Source of the DNA: an uncultured Gallionellaceae bacterium
GTDB taxonomy: Bacteria > Pseudomonadota > Gammaproteobacteria > Burkholderiales > Gallionellaceae
Assembly (NCBI GenBank): GCA_903847155.1
Contig: CAINCU010000028.1
Span: forward strand, 62,001-126,000
Length of the DNA: 64,000 nt
Direction of reading: 5' to 3'
The position numbers and the translations under genes were made by a program. Of the stretch, positions 51,132-60,409 are shown one piece after another (positions within the stretch are counted from its first letter, which is position 1; each line of letters begins with the position of its first letter). The notes beneath the pieces are model-generated. The model was not told the origin of the DNA. It saw only the letters and a program-made list of their open reading frames with translations, and did no database searches.

Positions 51132-53215
51132 CTCTCGGCAGCCACGAACGGCTGCCCGAGTTCCTGCAGCAGAGTCGTTTGCGCGCAAACTTCTGCACCG
51201 CGACCGGGTGTCTTGCGGTGCCAGAAGCCGTTGCAGTCCATCTCCCACGCCTGTTTGTTGTCTTTCAGGTAAATCTTCAACCCTTCGTCGATCACGCGTT
51301 TTTTCAGTTTGGCATCAAGCAGCGGAAAGCAGGCTTCGATGCGGCGGAAGAAGTTTCTATCCATCCAGTCTGCACTGGATAGATACACATCGTTCGCCGT
51401 GTCGTTGCGGAAATAGAAGATGCGCGTGTGTTCAAGGAACCGCCCGATTATGGAGCGCACGTGAATATTCTCGGACAATCCGGCGACGCCGGGACGCAGA
51501 GCGCACACGCCGCGCACGATCAGGTCTATCTTCACTCCGGCCTGCGAAGCTTCATACAGCGCGGTGATGATTTCCGGCTCCAGCAGCGCGTTCATCTTGG
51601 CGATGATTTGCGCGCGCTTGCCTTCCTTGGCCAGTCTGGTTTCGTTGCGTATGGCTTGCAGCACGTTGGCATGCAAGGTGAACGGCGATTGCCACAAGTG
51701 TTTTAACTTGCTGGCCTTGCCCAGACCGGTGAGTTGCGTGAACACTGCGTTTACATCTGAACACACTTCTTCGTTGCTGGTGAACATGCCGAAATCGGTA
51801 TAAAGCTTGGCGGTGCGCGGGTGATAGTTACCCGTGGCGAGATGCACATAACGCCGCAGTTTGCCGTCTTCGCGTCGCACCACCATCAGCATCTTGGCGT
51901 GGGTCTTGTGTGCGACCACGCCGTACACCACATGCGCGCCCACTCCTTCCAATCGCCCTGCCCAGTTGATGTTGGCCTCTTCGTCGAAGCGCGCCAGCAG
52001 TTCCACCACCACGGTCACCTCCTTGCCGCCGCGTGCCGCGTTGATAAGCGCTTCCATCAATTCCGAATCGGTACCTGTGCGATATACCGTCTGCTTGATG
52101 GCCACCACATTGGGATCAGCGGCGGCTTGCTGGATGAAATCGATTACCGGCTTGAACGACTGGTAAGGATGGTGCAGCAGCACGTCGTTCTTGCGCAGCA
52201 CCTTGAACATGTCCTCGCCTTTTTTTTGCAGCAAGAGCGGCATGCCGGGCACAAAGAGCGGGAATTTAAGGTCGTCGCGCGCCACCTGGTCGGGGATGCG
52301 CATCAGGCGCACCAGATTCACCGGTCCTTTGACCTTGAACAGATCTTCCGCCTTCAACTCGAATTGCTGCAACAGAAATTCGGACATGGCTTGCGGGCAG
52401 TTTTCAGCGACTTCCAGACGCACGGCATCGCCAAAATGGCGCTGCGGCAATTCACCCTGCAGGCTGACGCGCAGGTTCTTCATTTCCTCTTCATCCACGA
52501 ACAGGTCGCTGTTGCGCGTGACGCGGAACTGGTAACAACCCAGCACCTCCATGCCAGAGAACAACTCACCGACGTGCGCGTGCAAGATGGAAGAAAGAAA
52601 CACGAAGCCATGCGGGCAGCCGGAGACTTCGGGTGGCACCGGGATGGCGCGCGGCAACAAACGCGGTGCCTGCACGATGGCCTTGGCGGAATTGCGCCCG
52701 AAGGCATCCTTGCCTTGCAGCTCGACAGCGAAATTCAAACTCTTGTTAAGTACGCGCGGGAATGGATGCGCCGGATCAAGCCCGATCGGCGTGAGCACCG
52801 GCATCACCTCGCGCATGAAGAAATCCTTGACCCAGATTTGCTGCGCCTCGTTCCAATGCGTGCGGCGCAAAAACTTGATGCCTTGCGCAGCGAGTGCGGG
52901 AACCAGTTCTTCGTTGAACAACTGATATTGCCGCGCAATGAGTTGGTGCGTCGGCGCGTACAGACGCTTGAGGATTTGCGTGGCCTCCAGCCCGTCCGGG
53001 CCGGTGGCGAGTCCGCCCAGCTTGGCCTGCTCTTTCAACCCGGCGACGCGAATCTCGAAGAACTCATCCAGGTTGCTGCTGACAATGCACAGATATTTCA
53101 AGCGTTCCAGCAAAGGAACCGTGGCGTCTTCCGCCTGGGCAAGCACACGGCGGTTGAACTCCAACAAGCCGAGTTCGCGGTTTAGAAAATTCTGCGCGGG
53201 ATAAGTTTTGGCCAA
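51128..53215 (-). CDS. ppk1: Polyphosphate kinase 1
   Basis: 695 residues, full length. N-terminal NRELGLLEFNRRVL and SNLDEFFEIRVAGL, ATP-binding DPAHPFPRVLNKSLNFA, the catalytic His in VHLATGNYHPRTAKLYTDFG and the C-terminal phospholipase-D-like domain with VRGVCALRPGV and YLSSADWMDRN. It polymerises the gamma-phosphate of ATP into polyphosphate, the substrate of the PPK2 encoded 1 kb away. Confidence 0.97.
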   Translation of the reverse strand: MAKTYPAQNFLNRELGLLEFNRRVLAQAEDATVPLLERLKYLCIVSSNLDEFFEIRVAGLKEQAKLGGLATGPDGLEATQILKRLYAPTHQLIARQYQLFNEELVPALAAQGIKFLRRTHWNEAQQIWVKDFFMREVMPVLTPIGLDPAHPFPRVLNKSLNFAVELQGKDAFGRNSAKAIVQAPRLLPRAIPVPPEVSGCPHGFVFLSSILHAHVGELFSGMEVLGCYQFRVTRNSDLFVDEEEMKNLRVSLQGELPQRHFGDAVRLEVAENCPQAMSEFLLQQFELKAEDLFKVKGPVNLVRLMRIPDQVARDDLKFPLFVPGMPLLLQKKGEDMFKVLRKNDVLLHHPYQSFKPVIDFIQQAAADPNVVAIKQTVYRTGTDSELMEALINAARGGKEVTVVVELLARFDEEANINWAGRLEGVGAHVVYGVVAHKTHAKMLMVVRREDGKLRRYVHLATGNYHPRTAKLYTDFGMFTSNEEVCSDVNAVFTQLTGLGKASKLKHLWQSPFTLHANVLQAIRNETRLAKEGKRAQIIAKMNALLEPEIITALYEASQAGVKIDLIVRGVCALRPGVAGLSENIHVRSIIGRFLEHTRIFYFRNDTANDVYLSSADWMDRNFFRRIEACFPLLDAKLKKRVIDEGLKIYLKDNKQAWEMDCNGFWHRKTPGRGAEVCAQTTLLQELGQPFVAAES

Positions 53216-53230
53216 GGATTTTGCGTTACT

Positions 53231-53503
53231 TCAGTTTTTCGGCGGAACGTAGCCGTTGGGCATTTGTGTGCCTTCACCGAAGAAATAATTCTCCATCTGC
53301 TGCGCCAGATACTGGCGCGCCTTGATGTCGCCCAAATTGAGGCGGTTCTCGTTCACCAGCATAGTCTGGAATTTGATCCAGCCTTGCCACGCTTCTTTCG
53401 ACACGTTATCAAATATGCGCTGACCCAACGCACCCGGATAGGTTGGACGCTCCAGACCTTCCGCCTCTCGACCCAACTTCACACACTGCACCATTCTTGT
53501 CAT
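53231..53503 (-). CDS. yggX: Fe(II)/Fe-S trafficking protein YggX
   Basis: 90 residues. [24 protein letters not shown] carries the single conserved Cys7; [22 protein letters not shown] and the C-terminal YFFGEG follow. It protects Fe-S proteins from oxidation. GGAG before ATG 53503 fixes the start; upstream in-frame codons are not conserved-looking. Confidence 0.96.
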   Translation of the reverse strand: MTRMVQCVKLGREAEGLERPTYPGALGQRIFDNVSKEAWQGWIKFQTMLVNENRLNLGDIKARQYLAQQMENYFFGEGTQMPNGYVPPKN

Positions 53504-53564
53504 TTTATTCTCCACAACTAATTGATAATAGATGCGCAATATTACACGCAGATGAAACTGCCTT

Positions 53565-54896
53565 TTACTTCAAATTTTTCACAAACACCTTGGAGCGGCG
53601 CTGGTAGTTGTACAGCTCCTTTTTTTCCTTGGGCAGTTGATTGATGCCTGCCTCCTTGAATTCTCGTTCAATGAACCAGTGCGCGGTACGCGTGGTCAGC
53701 ACGAACAACTTCTGCATGCCCTGCGCCTTGGCGAGATTGCTCATGTGCATAAGAATCGCCTCGCCATAGCCCCGGTCGCGGCATTGCGCATCCACCGCCA
53801 GACAGGCCAGTTCAGCCGAATCCTCGTTCGGAAACGGATACAGCGCGGCACAACCCACGATGCGGTGGTCGTGTTCCAGCACTTCGAAACGCACGATCTC
53901 ACGCTCCAGCAATTCGCGCGAACGGCGCACCAGAATGCCCTCTTCTTCCAGTGGCCGCAGCAATTGCAGAATACCGCCCACGTCTTCGATAGTTGCCGCG
54001 CGCAATGTATTGAGCGTGGATTCCACCACCATGGTGCCGATGCCTTCGTCGCTGAACAATTCCTGCAACAGTGCGCCGTCGGTGTGGCGGCTGATGAGGT
54101 GCGTGCGCGCCACACCCGCCTCACAGGCACGGATCGCACACGGCAGGAACAACGCCACGTCATCCGGCAGTGCGCGTTTTTTATCGAGCACCGCCTGCGC
54201 CTGCGCAATGGTCAGCTCCTTGGCCAGCTTGCCCCTCTTTTCCTGCACGCCGTCGGTGTCCATCATGAACACCAGTTTGTCGGCATCCAGCGCGATGGCG
54301 GTGGCAGTGGCGATGTCTTCCAGCGTGAGGTTGAACACTTCACCCGTGGGCGAATAACCCAGCGGTGATAACAACACCACTTCGCCGAATTCCATGCGGT
54401 CGCGCAATGCCGCTACATCCACCTTGCGCACCCTGCCGGTATGTTGCAAATCCATACCGTTGATGATGCCGATGGGTTGCGCCGTAATGAAATTGCCGCC
54501 CGCCACGCGGATGTCGGCATTCGCCATCGGCGAATTCGCCAGCCCCATCGACAGCAGCGCCTCGATCTCCAGCCGCACGCGACCGACTGCTTCTTTCACG
54601 CATTGCAAGGCTTCGGCATCGGTCAGGCGTATGCCCTGATGAAACGTGCCCGCCAAGTCGTTGCGCGCCAGATGCTGCTCGATCTGCGGCCGCGCGCCAT
54701 GTACCAGCACCAGCCGGATGCCCAGCGCGGCGAGCAGATTGAAATCGTGCGTCAGCTCGACGAACTTACCATCCGCCACCACCTCGCCGCCGAACGCCAC
54801 CACAAACGTCTTGCCGCGAAAGGCGTTGATATACGGCGCAACGGAACGGAACCACGCAACGAAATCGGGCGAAGATCTAAGGGGGACGGCAGGCAT
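53565..54896 (-). CDS. argA: N-acetylglutamate synthase ArgA
   Basis: 443 residues: amino-acid-kinase domain (about 20-280, [26 protein letters not shown]) plus GNAT acetyltransferase domain (about 295-440, [18 protein letters not shown]), the classic ArgA fusion performing the first step of arginine synthesis. ATG 54896 has AAGGAG 13 bases upstream, a long spacing; a TTG at 54929 is in frame. Confidence 0.95.
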   Translation of the reverse strand: MPAVPLRSSPDFVAWFRSVAPYINAFRGKTFVVAFGGEVVADGKFVELTHDFNLLAALGIRLVLVHGARPQIEQHLARNDLAGTFHQGIRLTDAEALQCVKEAVGRVRLEIEALLSMGLANSPMANADIRVAGGNFITAQPIGIINGMDLQHTGRVRKVDVAALRDRMEFGEVVLLSPLGYSPTGEVFNLTLEDIATATAIALDADKLVFMMDTDGVQEKRGKLAKELTIAQAQAVLDKKRALPDDVALFLPCAIRACEAGVARTHLISRHTDGALLQELFSDEGIGTMVVESTLNTLRAATIEDVGGILQLLRPLEEEGILVRRSRELLEREIVRFEVLEHDHRIVGCAALYPFPNEDSAELACLAVDAQCRDRGYGEAILMHMSNLAKAQGMQKLFVLTTRTAHWFIEREFKEAGINQLPKEKKELYNYQRRSKVFVKNLK

Positions 54897-54949
54897 GGTG
54901 ATTGGATTACTCCTTGAATCGGTGGACAAGCCAAAGAATTGTTCGCAGC

Positions 54950-54955
54950 ATTATA
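54950..54955 (-). promoter_or_regulatory. Candidate -10 box for argA
   Basis: Perfect TATAAT on the minus strand, 54 bp before the argA ATG. No good -35. No clear ARG box was recognised in this 188-bp divergent gap. On the plus strand a TTGACA (about 55034) lies before the kinase gene without a matching -10. Confidence 0.35.
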
Positions 54956-55084
54956 TTTCAAATCACGAGCATGGACGGAACGAGAACACGCTGCGGATTT
55001 CCCTTCAGCGTTCGACAGCGCACAGAACTGTCTTTGACATTTACCTAGGATGAACTGGAGCATTGTCAGTCCGGAAAAATTTCC

Positions 55085-56092
55085 ATGAGCAAAGTCTATC
55101 TGGGTCGCCTGCCGCAGAGCGATCCTATGCACAACTATCTGCAACACAATATTCAGCCGCAGATCAGCGGCGATTCTGGCGATTCGACGTATCGCGTATT
55201 CGGGCTGAATGGCTCGAACGACGTGTATATGTACGAAGACCGCAATACCGGCAGCAAGGTCATCGGAAAATTTTTCCTCTCTGCGCGGAAGCGCAACGCG
55301 GACAAGGCGGCAACGCGCCTGACGCGCGAGTTCGACAATCTGTGCATGATGCGGAATTACGGGATGACCGGGCACCACCACGTGGTCAGGCCGCTTGGTC
55401 GCCACTATGCGATGAACGCGCTGCTGGTCACCGAATACAGCGACGGGCAACTACTCAGCGAAGTCATCACAGATGCGATCCGAAACGGCGACCACGGCAA
55501 ACTGTATTACAAGCTCACCGCACTTGCGTACTTCCTGTCATCCTTTCACAACCGCACCGCCAACGGCGAAGGTGTCGCATTCCACGAAGACTGCGACTAC
55601 ATGGATAGCCTGATAGACAAACTGCGCGAGCAATGGGCGACCGGCGGCGACGAGGCGCAGGAACTGTACTGGCTGCGCGACCAGTGGCGCAATCAGCCGC
55701 GCATGTGGCAAGACCAGCAGGTGATGGTGCATGGCGACGCGACACCGGAGAACTTCATGTTCGGCAATGGCCTGGAAGTCATCGCATTCGATCTGGAACG
55801 AGCCAAACGCGCAGATCGCATGTTCGACACGGGACGCATCGCCGGAGAACTGAAACATTTCTTCATGCGCGCCACCGGAGACAGGAATGCCGCCGACCCT
55901 TTCATCGGCCATTTTCTGTGGGAATATGCATGCCACTTTCCCGACCGCGAAAATGCCTTCCGAGCAATCACTGGCAGAGCGCCGTTTTACATTGGCATCA
56001 CGCTGCTACGCATCGCGCGCAACAGCTGGATTGACGCGGCCTACCGCCGCCGTCTCATCGACGAGGCGAAAGAATGCCTGAGGAGATTTTGA
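55085..56092 (+). CDS. APH-fold small-molecule kinase of unknown substrate
   Basis: 335 residues. An N-terminal lobe with a Gly-poor nucleotide strand (VYMYEDRNTGSKVIGKFF) precedes the catalytic loop VMVHGDATPENFMFG (HGDxxxxN) near residue 218 and the metal motif IAFDLERAKR, with a C-terminal helical region. All catalytic residues are kept. The adjacent gene is a HAD hydrolase one base apart, so a kinase/phosphatase pair acting on one metabolite is inferred. Not close enough to AmgK to share its role. Confidence 0.82.
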   Translation: MSKVYLGRLPQSDPMHNYLQHNIQPQISGDSGDSTYRVFGLNGSNDVYMYEDRNTGSKVIGKFFLSARKRNADKAATRLTREFDNLCMMRNYGMTGHHHVVRPLGRHYAMNALLVTEYSDGQLLSEVITDAIRNGDHGKLYYKLTALAYFLSSFHNRTANGEGVAFHEDCDYMDSLIDKLREQWATGGDEAQELYWLRDQWRNQPRMWQDQQVMVHGDATPENFMFGNGLEVIAFDLERAKRADRMFDTGRIAGELKHFFMRATGDRNAADPFIGHFLWEYACHFPDRENAFRAITGRAPFYIGITLLRIARNSWIDAAYRRRLIDEAKECLRRF

Positions 56093-56833
56093 ATGAGCAT
56101 CAAAGGCATTATTTTCGACATCAACGGCACGCTATCGGATATTCATACCAACGAATGGCACGACGATATTTATCGAGTGCTGAGCAATCTATTGTCATAT
56201 CAAGGCATATCGCTCGATGCAGATGCAGTGAAGAGTCTCTATTTCGAGTTTATGAAAAAGCAGCGCACAGCAAACGCTGATCGGCATCAGGAATTCGATG
56301 CTGTCGCCATCTTCCGCGACATCATCGCCCAACATGCCACCGACTTCACCCGCGCTTTACCGAAAGAAAAACTGCAACAACTTCCGCTCATTCTTGCCGA
56401 AACACACCGCGCCGCATCGCGCTTCCATTTGCATCTTTATCCCGGCGTGGCCGACACTATCCGCCAACTACAGCAGAAATATCACCTTGCCATCATTTCC
56501 GATGCGCAGTCCGCTTACGCGCTCGCAGAACTGCATGCCGTCGGACTCTCCGGTTATTTCGACCCCATCATCATCTCGGGCGACTACGGTTATCGCAAAC
56601 CAGAGTTACGCCTGTTCATCGCCGCCTTGAGCGCCATGAAAATGGACTCGACAGAAGTGGTCTTTGTGGGCAACGACATGTACCGCGACGTTTACGGCGC
56701 GCAAAGACTCAAAATGAAAACTGTCTTCTTCAAGTCCAACCAAGGCACGCAAGAAAAAGCGGGCGTGAAGCCCGACTACATCATCTACAATTTTCCGGAG
56801 TTGCTCAACGCGATCAGCTTTTTCGAGAAGTAG
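56093..56833 (+). CDS. HAD-superfamily hydrolase with D-x-N motif I
   Basis: 246 residues. HAD motif I is FDINGTLSD, where the usual second Asp (acid/base) is Asn; motif II ISDAQSA (Ser/Asp region), motif III Lys in YGYRKPE, motif IV VFVGNDMYRDVYGA. The helical cap at 20-110 places it with subfamily IA. The D-to-N change should weaken phosphatase activity, so binding or a different reaction is possible. The ATG directly follows the kinase stop. Confidence 0.85.
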   Translation: MSIKGIIFDINGTLSDIHTNEWHDDIYRVLSNLLSYQGISLDADAVKSLYFEFMKKQRTANADRHQEFDAVAIFRDIIAQHATDFTRALPKEKLQQLPLILAETHRAASRFHLHLYPGVADTIRQLQQKYHLAIISDAQSAYALAELHAVGLSGYFDPIIISGDYGYRKPELRLFIAALSAMKMDSTEVVFVGNDMYRDVYGAQRLKMKTVFFKSNQGTQEKAGVKPDYIIYNFPELLNAISFFEK

Positions 56834-56868
56834 TAAAGAAGGAAAAGGTATTCTGGCAGAGTCGTAAG

Positions 56869-56891
56869 GTGGGCACGTTTTATGTGCCCAC
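56869..56891. repeat. GTGGGCAC hairpin after the HAD gene
   Basis: GTGGGCAC (56869-56876) and GTGCCCAC (56884-56891) flank a 7-base loop. No T tract. Similar to the element after trpB2. Confidence 0.55.
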
Positions 56892-57062
56892 GCGATTAAC
56901 GATCCACAATCAACTAAAACGAAACAAGATATTTCAACCAAGCAGATTTACACAAACGTGGCACGCGAACGACTGTAGGTGCTTTGTGCGATGCAGCATC
57001 CGAGAGGTTGAGTTAGTTAATGCAACGCTCCCGATCTAATATTTTTATAGCTTCTCCGCAAG

Positions 57063-57123
57063 GAAATGCCCGTCATTAGGCACTCTGCAATGCTTATTGC
57101 ACGGAGACGCTCGTATCTATTGT
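57063..57123 (+). repeat. Palindromic dispersed repeat, copy 8 (diverged)
   Basis: AATGCCCGTCATTAGGCACTC at the left and GAGACGCTCGTATCTATTG at the right align with the family ends; the middle contains GCAATGCTTATTGCAC. Confidence 0.65.
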
Positions 57124-57193
57124 CTTTCAGGCAAGCAATATTTATAGATTTAAGAACCAGTTGTTCGTCCAAATGCCCTCACAAATAATCCGT

Positions 57194-57211
57194 TGTTCCA
57201 TTTGTGGAACA
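57194..57211. promoter_or_regulatory. TGTTCCA-TTTG-TGGAACA palindrome
   Basis: Perfect 7-bp arms around four bases, about 185 bp before the CDGSH start. The shape resembles operators of IclR-type regulators, but no regulator gene is near. Confidence 0.3.
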
Positions 57212-57394
57212 GCCTGTTTCGTTTCAAGCACTTTATAAATTTTGGCGATACACCTAACATACACTCGCTTTCTTCCACTGATTCCGGATTAACCAGAAGG
57301 CCGGGGCAGCGCTGTTCTGCTGTATGTGCAAGGTTTCCCTTCAGCTCGATGACATAGAGTTTTGACGGGGTGCCGCAGTAATCAGAGGATTAAT

Positions 57395-57640
57395 ATGACC
57401 AACCAGAAACCCCATATCGCCCAAAAATCGCCTTGCGCCGTTGCCGTTGAAGCGGGCAAGAGCTATTGGTATTGCACTTGCGGCAAGAGCGCCGGACAAC
57501 CTTTTTGCGACGGCAGCCACAAAGGCAGCGAGTTCGTGCCCAAGGAGTTCAAGGCGGAGAAGTCCGAGACTGTCCATTTTTGCGGCTGCAAGCATAGCGC
57601 CAATGGTATGACTTGCGACGGAAGCCACCAGAAGTTGTAA
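57395..57640 (+). CDS. CDGSH iron-sulfur domain protein with two CDGSH motifs
   Basis: 81 residues. Two [2Fe-2S] motifs: CTCGKSAGQPFCDGSH (about 28-43) and FCGCKHSANGMTCDGSH (about 62-78), each with the C-x-C, C and H ligands. This is the two-motif MitoNEET-like type common in bacteria, probably redox or iron related. AGAGGA five bases before ATG 57395. Single-gene unit. Confidence 0.93.
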   Translation: MTNQKPHIAQKSPCAVAVEAGKSYWYCTCGKSAGQPFCDGSHKGSEFVPKEFKAEKSETVHFCGCKHSANGMTCDGSHQKL

Positions 57641-58028
57641 TTTTTCAAACTTGGCTGCGTTGTTGGATGTGACCACCACTGTGCATTGCACCAAATGAGT
57701 AGCAGTAAAATCCGGTGCAATGCGCTGCCCATTCAATAATTTCAGGCTTGCGATAGACCTGTCCGCCCAATAGCCGCTGATCGTCAGCCACCTGCAATGA
57801 TGGTGCGCGGATCACTCACGTCATCCTCGCTAGAATAATTCGACCTTCCGGCAAGGGTCAAAATCAAGTTGCTTCTATCAACTAGGCACCGCTTTCCGAA
57901 ATCTGCTTTGCGCGGTTTGCGTGTGCATCGCTCTGTAGATATGGCGATCGGGACCATTGCGCACGACGCTGATTGCGTCCACACTGTTTAATGTAGAAAC
58001 GGTACTCTCAATGGGCGCGCAGCTACCA
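57641..58028. other. 388-bp stretch without a recognised gene
   Basis: Contains a TGCATTGCACC / GGTGCAATGCGC inverted pair (about 57683-57727). The remainder has no convincing frame. It may hold the promoter of the deacetylase gene, but none was identified. Confidence 0.5.
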
Positions 58029-58793
58029 ATGAAACAGTTTCTTTTATCTATATTTGTTATTTCGTTTGCCACGCTATCTGCGGGCATAGAGCAGCGACCT
58101 GTCGAAATTCATGACCTGCTGGTTGCACAAGCCGAACCCAACAAGAAGATCGCCCTGACTCTGGATGCCTGTTCTGGAAAATACGACGGCGATCTAATCA
58201 ATTTTCTAATCGCCAACCGAATTCCGGCAACAATCTTTGCAACCCAGACATGGCTTAAACAAAATCCTTATGGGCTGTCTGTCATTAAGGCACATCTTGA
58301 TTTGTTTGATGTTGAAGATCATGGTGCAAAACATATTCCGGCTGTCATCGGTGTCGGCAGAAAAGTATATGGAATTCTCGGTGAACCGGACGTTATCCAT
58401 CTGCAACGCGAAGTGCTGGAAGGGGCATCAGCCATAGAAGTAGCCATCGGCGTCGCCCCGCATTGGTACAGAGATGCCACTGCCGAGTACGACACTCAAT
58501 CAATTGATGCAATCGCCAAGTTGGGCTACAAGATCGCGGGCTTTTCTGTGAATGCAGATGAGGGAGCGACGCTTAAAAAGATTGCCATAGAAAAAAGGCT
58601 AGAACACATCAAAGCTGGCGACATCATCATCGCTCATATGAACAAACCCGCGTCCGACACCGCCGAAGGTCTTGCTGTCGGGTTGGCTTATCTGCTCAAA
58701 GCCGGATTTATATTCGTACGTTTGGACCAAGTAGAGATCGAAGAGATACCGATGCGATTAGACAAGAATCTAAAATTTCGAAGAAAGCGCTGA
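58029..58793 (+). CDS. Secreted polysaccharide deacetylase-like (NodB) protein
   Basis: 254 residues. Signal peptide (MKQFLLSIFVISFATLSAG) then a NodB fold: IALTLDACSGKYDGDLINFL (motif 1, with D-A in place of the usual D-D), EDHGAKHIPAV (H-x3-H metal motif), WYRDATAEYD (motif 3) and GDIIIAHMNKP (motif 5). Carbohydrate N-deacetylation is inferred; one metal Asp is replaced. Start 58029 chosen for the signal peptide; 58011 is in frame. Convergent with the methyltransferase gene. Confidence 0.83.
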   Translation: MKQFLLSIFVISFATLSAGIEQRPVEIHDLLVAQAEPNKKIALTLDACSGKYDGDLINFLIANRIPATIFATQTWLKQNPYGLSVIKAHLDLFDVEDHGAKHIPAVIGVGRKVYGILGEPDVIHLQREVLEGASAIEVAIGVAPHWYRDATAEYDTQSIDAIAKLGYKIAGFSVNADEGATLKKIAIEKRLEHIKAGDIIIAHMNKPASDTAEGLAVGLAYLLKAGFIFVRLDQVEIEEIPMRLDKNLKFRRKR

Positions 58794-58804
58794 TCGGAAA
58801 TTCC

Positions 58805-59425
58805 TTACGAACCCACCCTGCGGCAATAGCAATACACGAACGACTGTGCAGCCCCGGAGGGGGTGTGATGTTCTTCCTTGCGGTGATCCAGAAGCACGAA
58901 TGTCTCGCCGAACTGGTCGTGCAATTCGCCTGGCCGGTAGCGCATGACGGGCAAGCCGCTGCATTGAAGCGGGCCGTCTTCGGCAAAGGTGGCGACGATG
59001 ACGTGGCCGCCCGGTTTCACCGAGCGCAGCACGGTGCGCACATAAGCGGCGCGGTCTGCCGGGTCGGTGAGGAAGTGGAATACGGCGCGGTCGTGCCAGA
59101 TGTCGTAACGGTTGGTGGGCAACTCCACCTGAGTGATGTCGGCTTCTATCCAGTGTACCTGGCTGGCTCTTTCACCAAGGCGTTGGCGTGCCGCATTCAG
59201 CGCGGCGCCTGACAAATCGAGCACGGTCAGGTCGGTGTATCCATTCGCCACCAGATCATCGATCAGCGTAGAAGCTCCGCCGCCCACATCTATGATGCCC
59301 GCATCGTGTCCCAGCAGCGTGGAACGAATCAGGCCGAGCGACACATCGGCATGCGGCTGGAACCAGCTCACCGCGTCGGTGGCTTTGGTCGCATAGACGT
59401 TTTCCCAATGAGCTTTGGATTGCAT
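58805..59425 (-). CDS. Class I SAM-dependent methyltransferase
   Basis: 206 residues. HWENVYATKATDAVSWFQPHAD at the N-terminus, IIDVGGGASTLIDDL (SAM motif I), VLDLSGAALNAARQRLG, DIWHDRAVFHFLTDP, LKPGG-like VKPGGHVIVATF. The pattern resembles thiopurine-methyltransferase-like or tellurite-resistance-type families, but the substrate cannot be told. Confidence 0.85.
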   Translation of the reverse strand: MQSKAHWENVYATKATDAVSWFQPHADVSLGLIRSTLLGHDAGIIDVGGGASTLIDDLVANGYTDLTVLDLSGAALNAARQRLGERASQVHWIEADITQVELPTNRYDIWHDRAVFHFLTDPADRAAYVRTVLRSVKPGGHVIVATFAEDGPLQCSGLPVMRYRPGELHDQFGETFVLLDHRKEEHHTPSGAAQSFVYCYCRRVGS

Positions 59426-59445
59426 GCTGTTCTCCCGCTAAAAAG

Positions 59446-60354
59446 TTATACCCAATCCTTTGGCACCAGAAATTTCTCGTACAACTCCGCTTCCGGCGTA
59501 CCCTTCTCGGGGTGCCAATCATAGCGCCATTTCACCAGCGGCGGCATGGAGAGCAGGATGGATTCGGTGCGGCCATTGGATTGCAGGCCGAAAATGGTGC
59601 CGCGATCCACCACCAGATTGAATTCGACATAGCGTCCGCGTCGGTAAAGTTGGAAGTCGCGCTCGCGTTCACCGTAGGGCGTGTCTTTGCGCTTTTCCAG
59701 AATCGGCAGGTAAGCATCGAGGTAGTGGTTGCCGACGCTTTGCATGATGGCGAAACAAGTATCGAAATCCGGCTCGCTCAAGTCGTCGAAAAAGATGCCG
59801 CCCGTACCGCGCGCCTCGTTGCGGTGTTTGAGGAAAAAATATTCATCGCACCATTTTTTGAATTTCGGGTGCAGCGACGGATCAAACGGAGCGAGTGCGT
59901 TCTTGCAAGTCTGGTGGAAATGCGCCACATCTTCCTCGAAGCCATAATACGGAGTGAGGTCCGTACCGCCGCCGAACCAGAATACCGTGTCGCCATCCGG
60001 CTTGTACGCCATGAACATGCGCACGTTGGCATGCGAGGTCGGCGCGTAGGGATTGCGCGGATGCATCACCAGCGACATGCCCATCGCTTCCCATCTGCAT
60101 CCGGCCAGTTCGGGCCTGTGCGCGGTGGCGGAGGCCGGCATGTTGTCACCCTGTACATGCGAGAACGCCACCCCGCCGCGCTCGATCACATTGCCTTCCT
60201 CGATGATGCAACTGATTCCCTCGCCAATTGTTCCCTTACCGGATGGACGCTGCCATTTGTCGCGCAGGAACTGCTTGCCATCGACTTGTTCGAGGCGTTC
60301 GACAATGCGCTGTTGCAGGTCGAGCAAGTAGGTTTTGACGGCGTTGCTATCCAT
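59446..60354 (-). CDS. hemF: Oxygen-dependent coproporphyrinogen III oxidase
   Basis: 302 residues. [65 protein letters not shown] and [35 protein letters not shown] are hallmark stretches. It needs O2, so the haem route here can run aerobically. GGAG five bases before ATG 60354; longer in-frame sequence upstream translates a repeat. Confidence 0.97.
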   Translation of the reverse strand: MDSNAVKTYLLDLQQRIVERLEQVDGKQFLRDKWQRPSGKGTIGEGISCIIEEGNVIERGGVAFSHVQGDNMPASATAHRPELAGCRWEAMGMSLVMHPRNPYAPTSHANVRMFMAYKPDGDTVFWFGGGTDLTPYYGFEEDVAHFHQTCKNALAPFDPSLHPKFKKWCDEYFFLKHRNEARGTGGIFFDDLSEPDFDTCFAIMQSVGNHYLDAYLPILEKRKDTPYGERERDFQLYRRGRYVEFNLVVDRGTIFGLQSNGRTESILLSMPPLVKWRYDWHPEKGTPEAELYEKFLVPKDWV

Positions 60355-60370
60355 GTTTACTCCGGTGATT

Positions 60371-60400
60371 CCGTTATTCCGGCCTGCGCCGGAATAACGG
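60371..60400. repeat. Perfect 13-bp-arm palindrome (ATTCCGG family)
   Basis: CCGTTATTCCGGC and its complement around CTGC. Same family as the pair at 45549-45673. It sits in the hemF leader 17 bp before the start. Confidence 0.85.
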
Positions 60401-60409
60401 GTTGTAAAT

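Larger units (their letters stand above)
56834..57394. other. 561-bp gene-free stretch with repeats
   Basis: No credible gene was seen. It holds a hairpin (56869-56891), a dispersed palindromic repeat copy (57063-57123) and an isolated operator-like palindrome (57194-57211). Confidence 0.6.

Noticed and set aside
51821-53185. 454-codon plus-strand frame opposite ppk1
   Set aside because: Antisense shadow of ppk1, His/Gln-rich and without family motifs.
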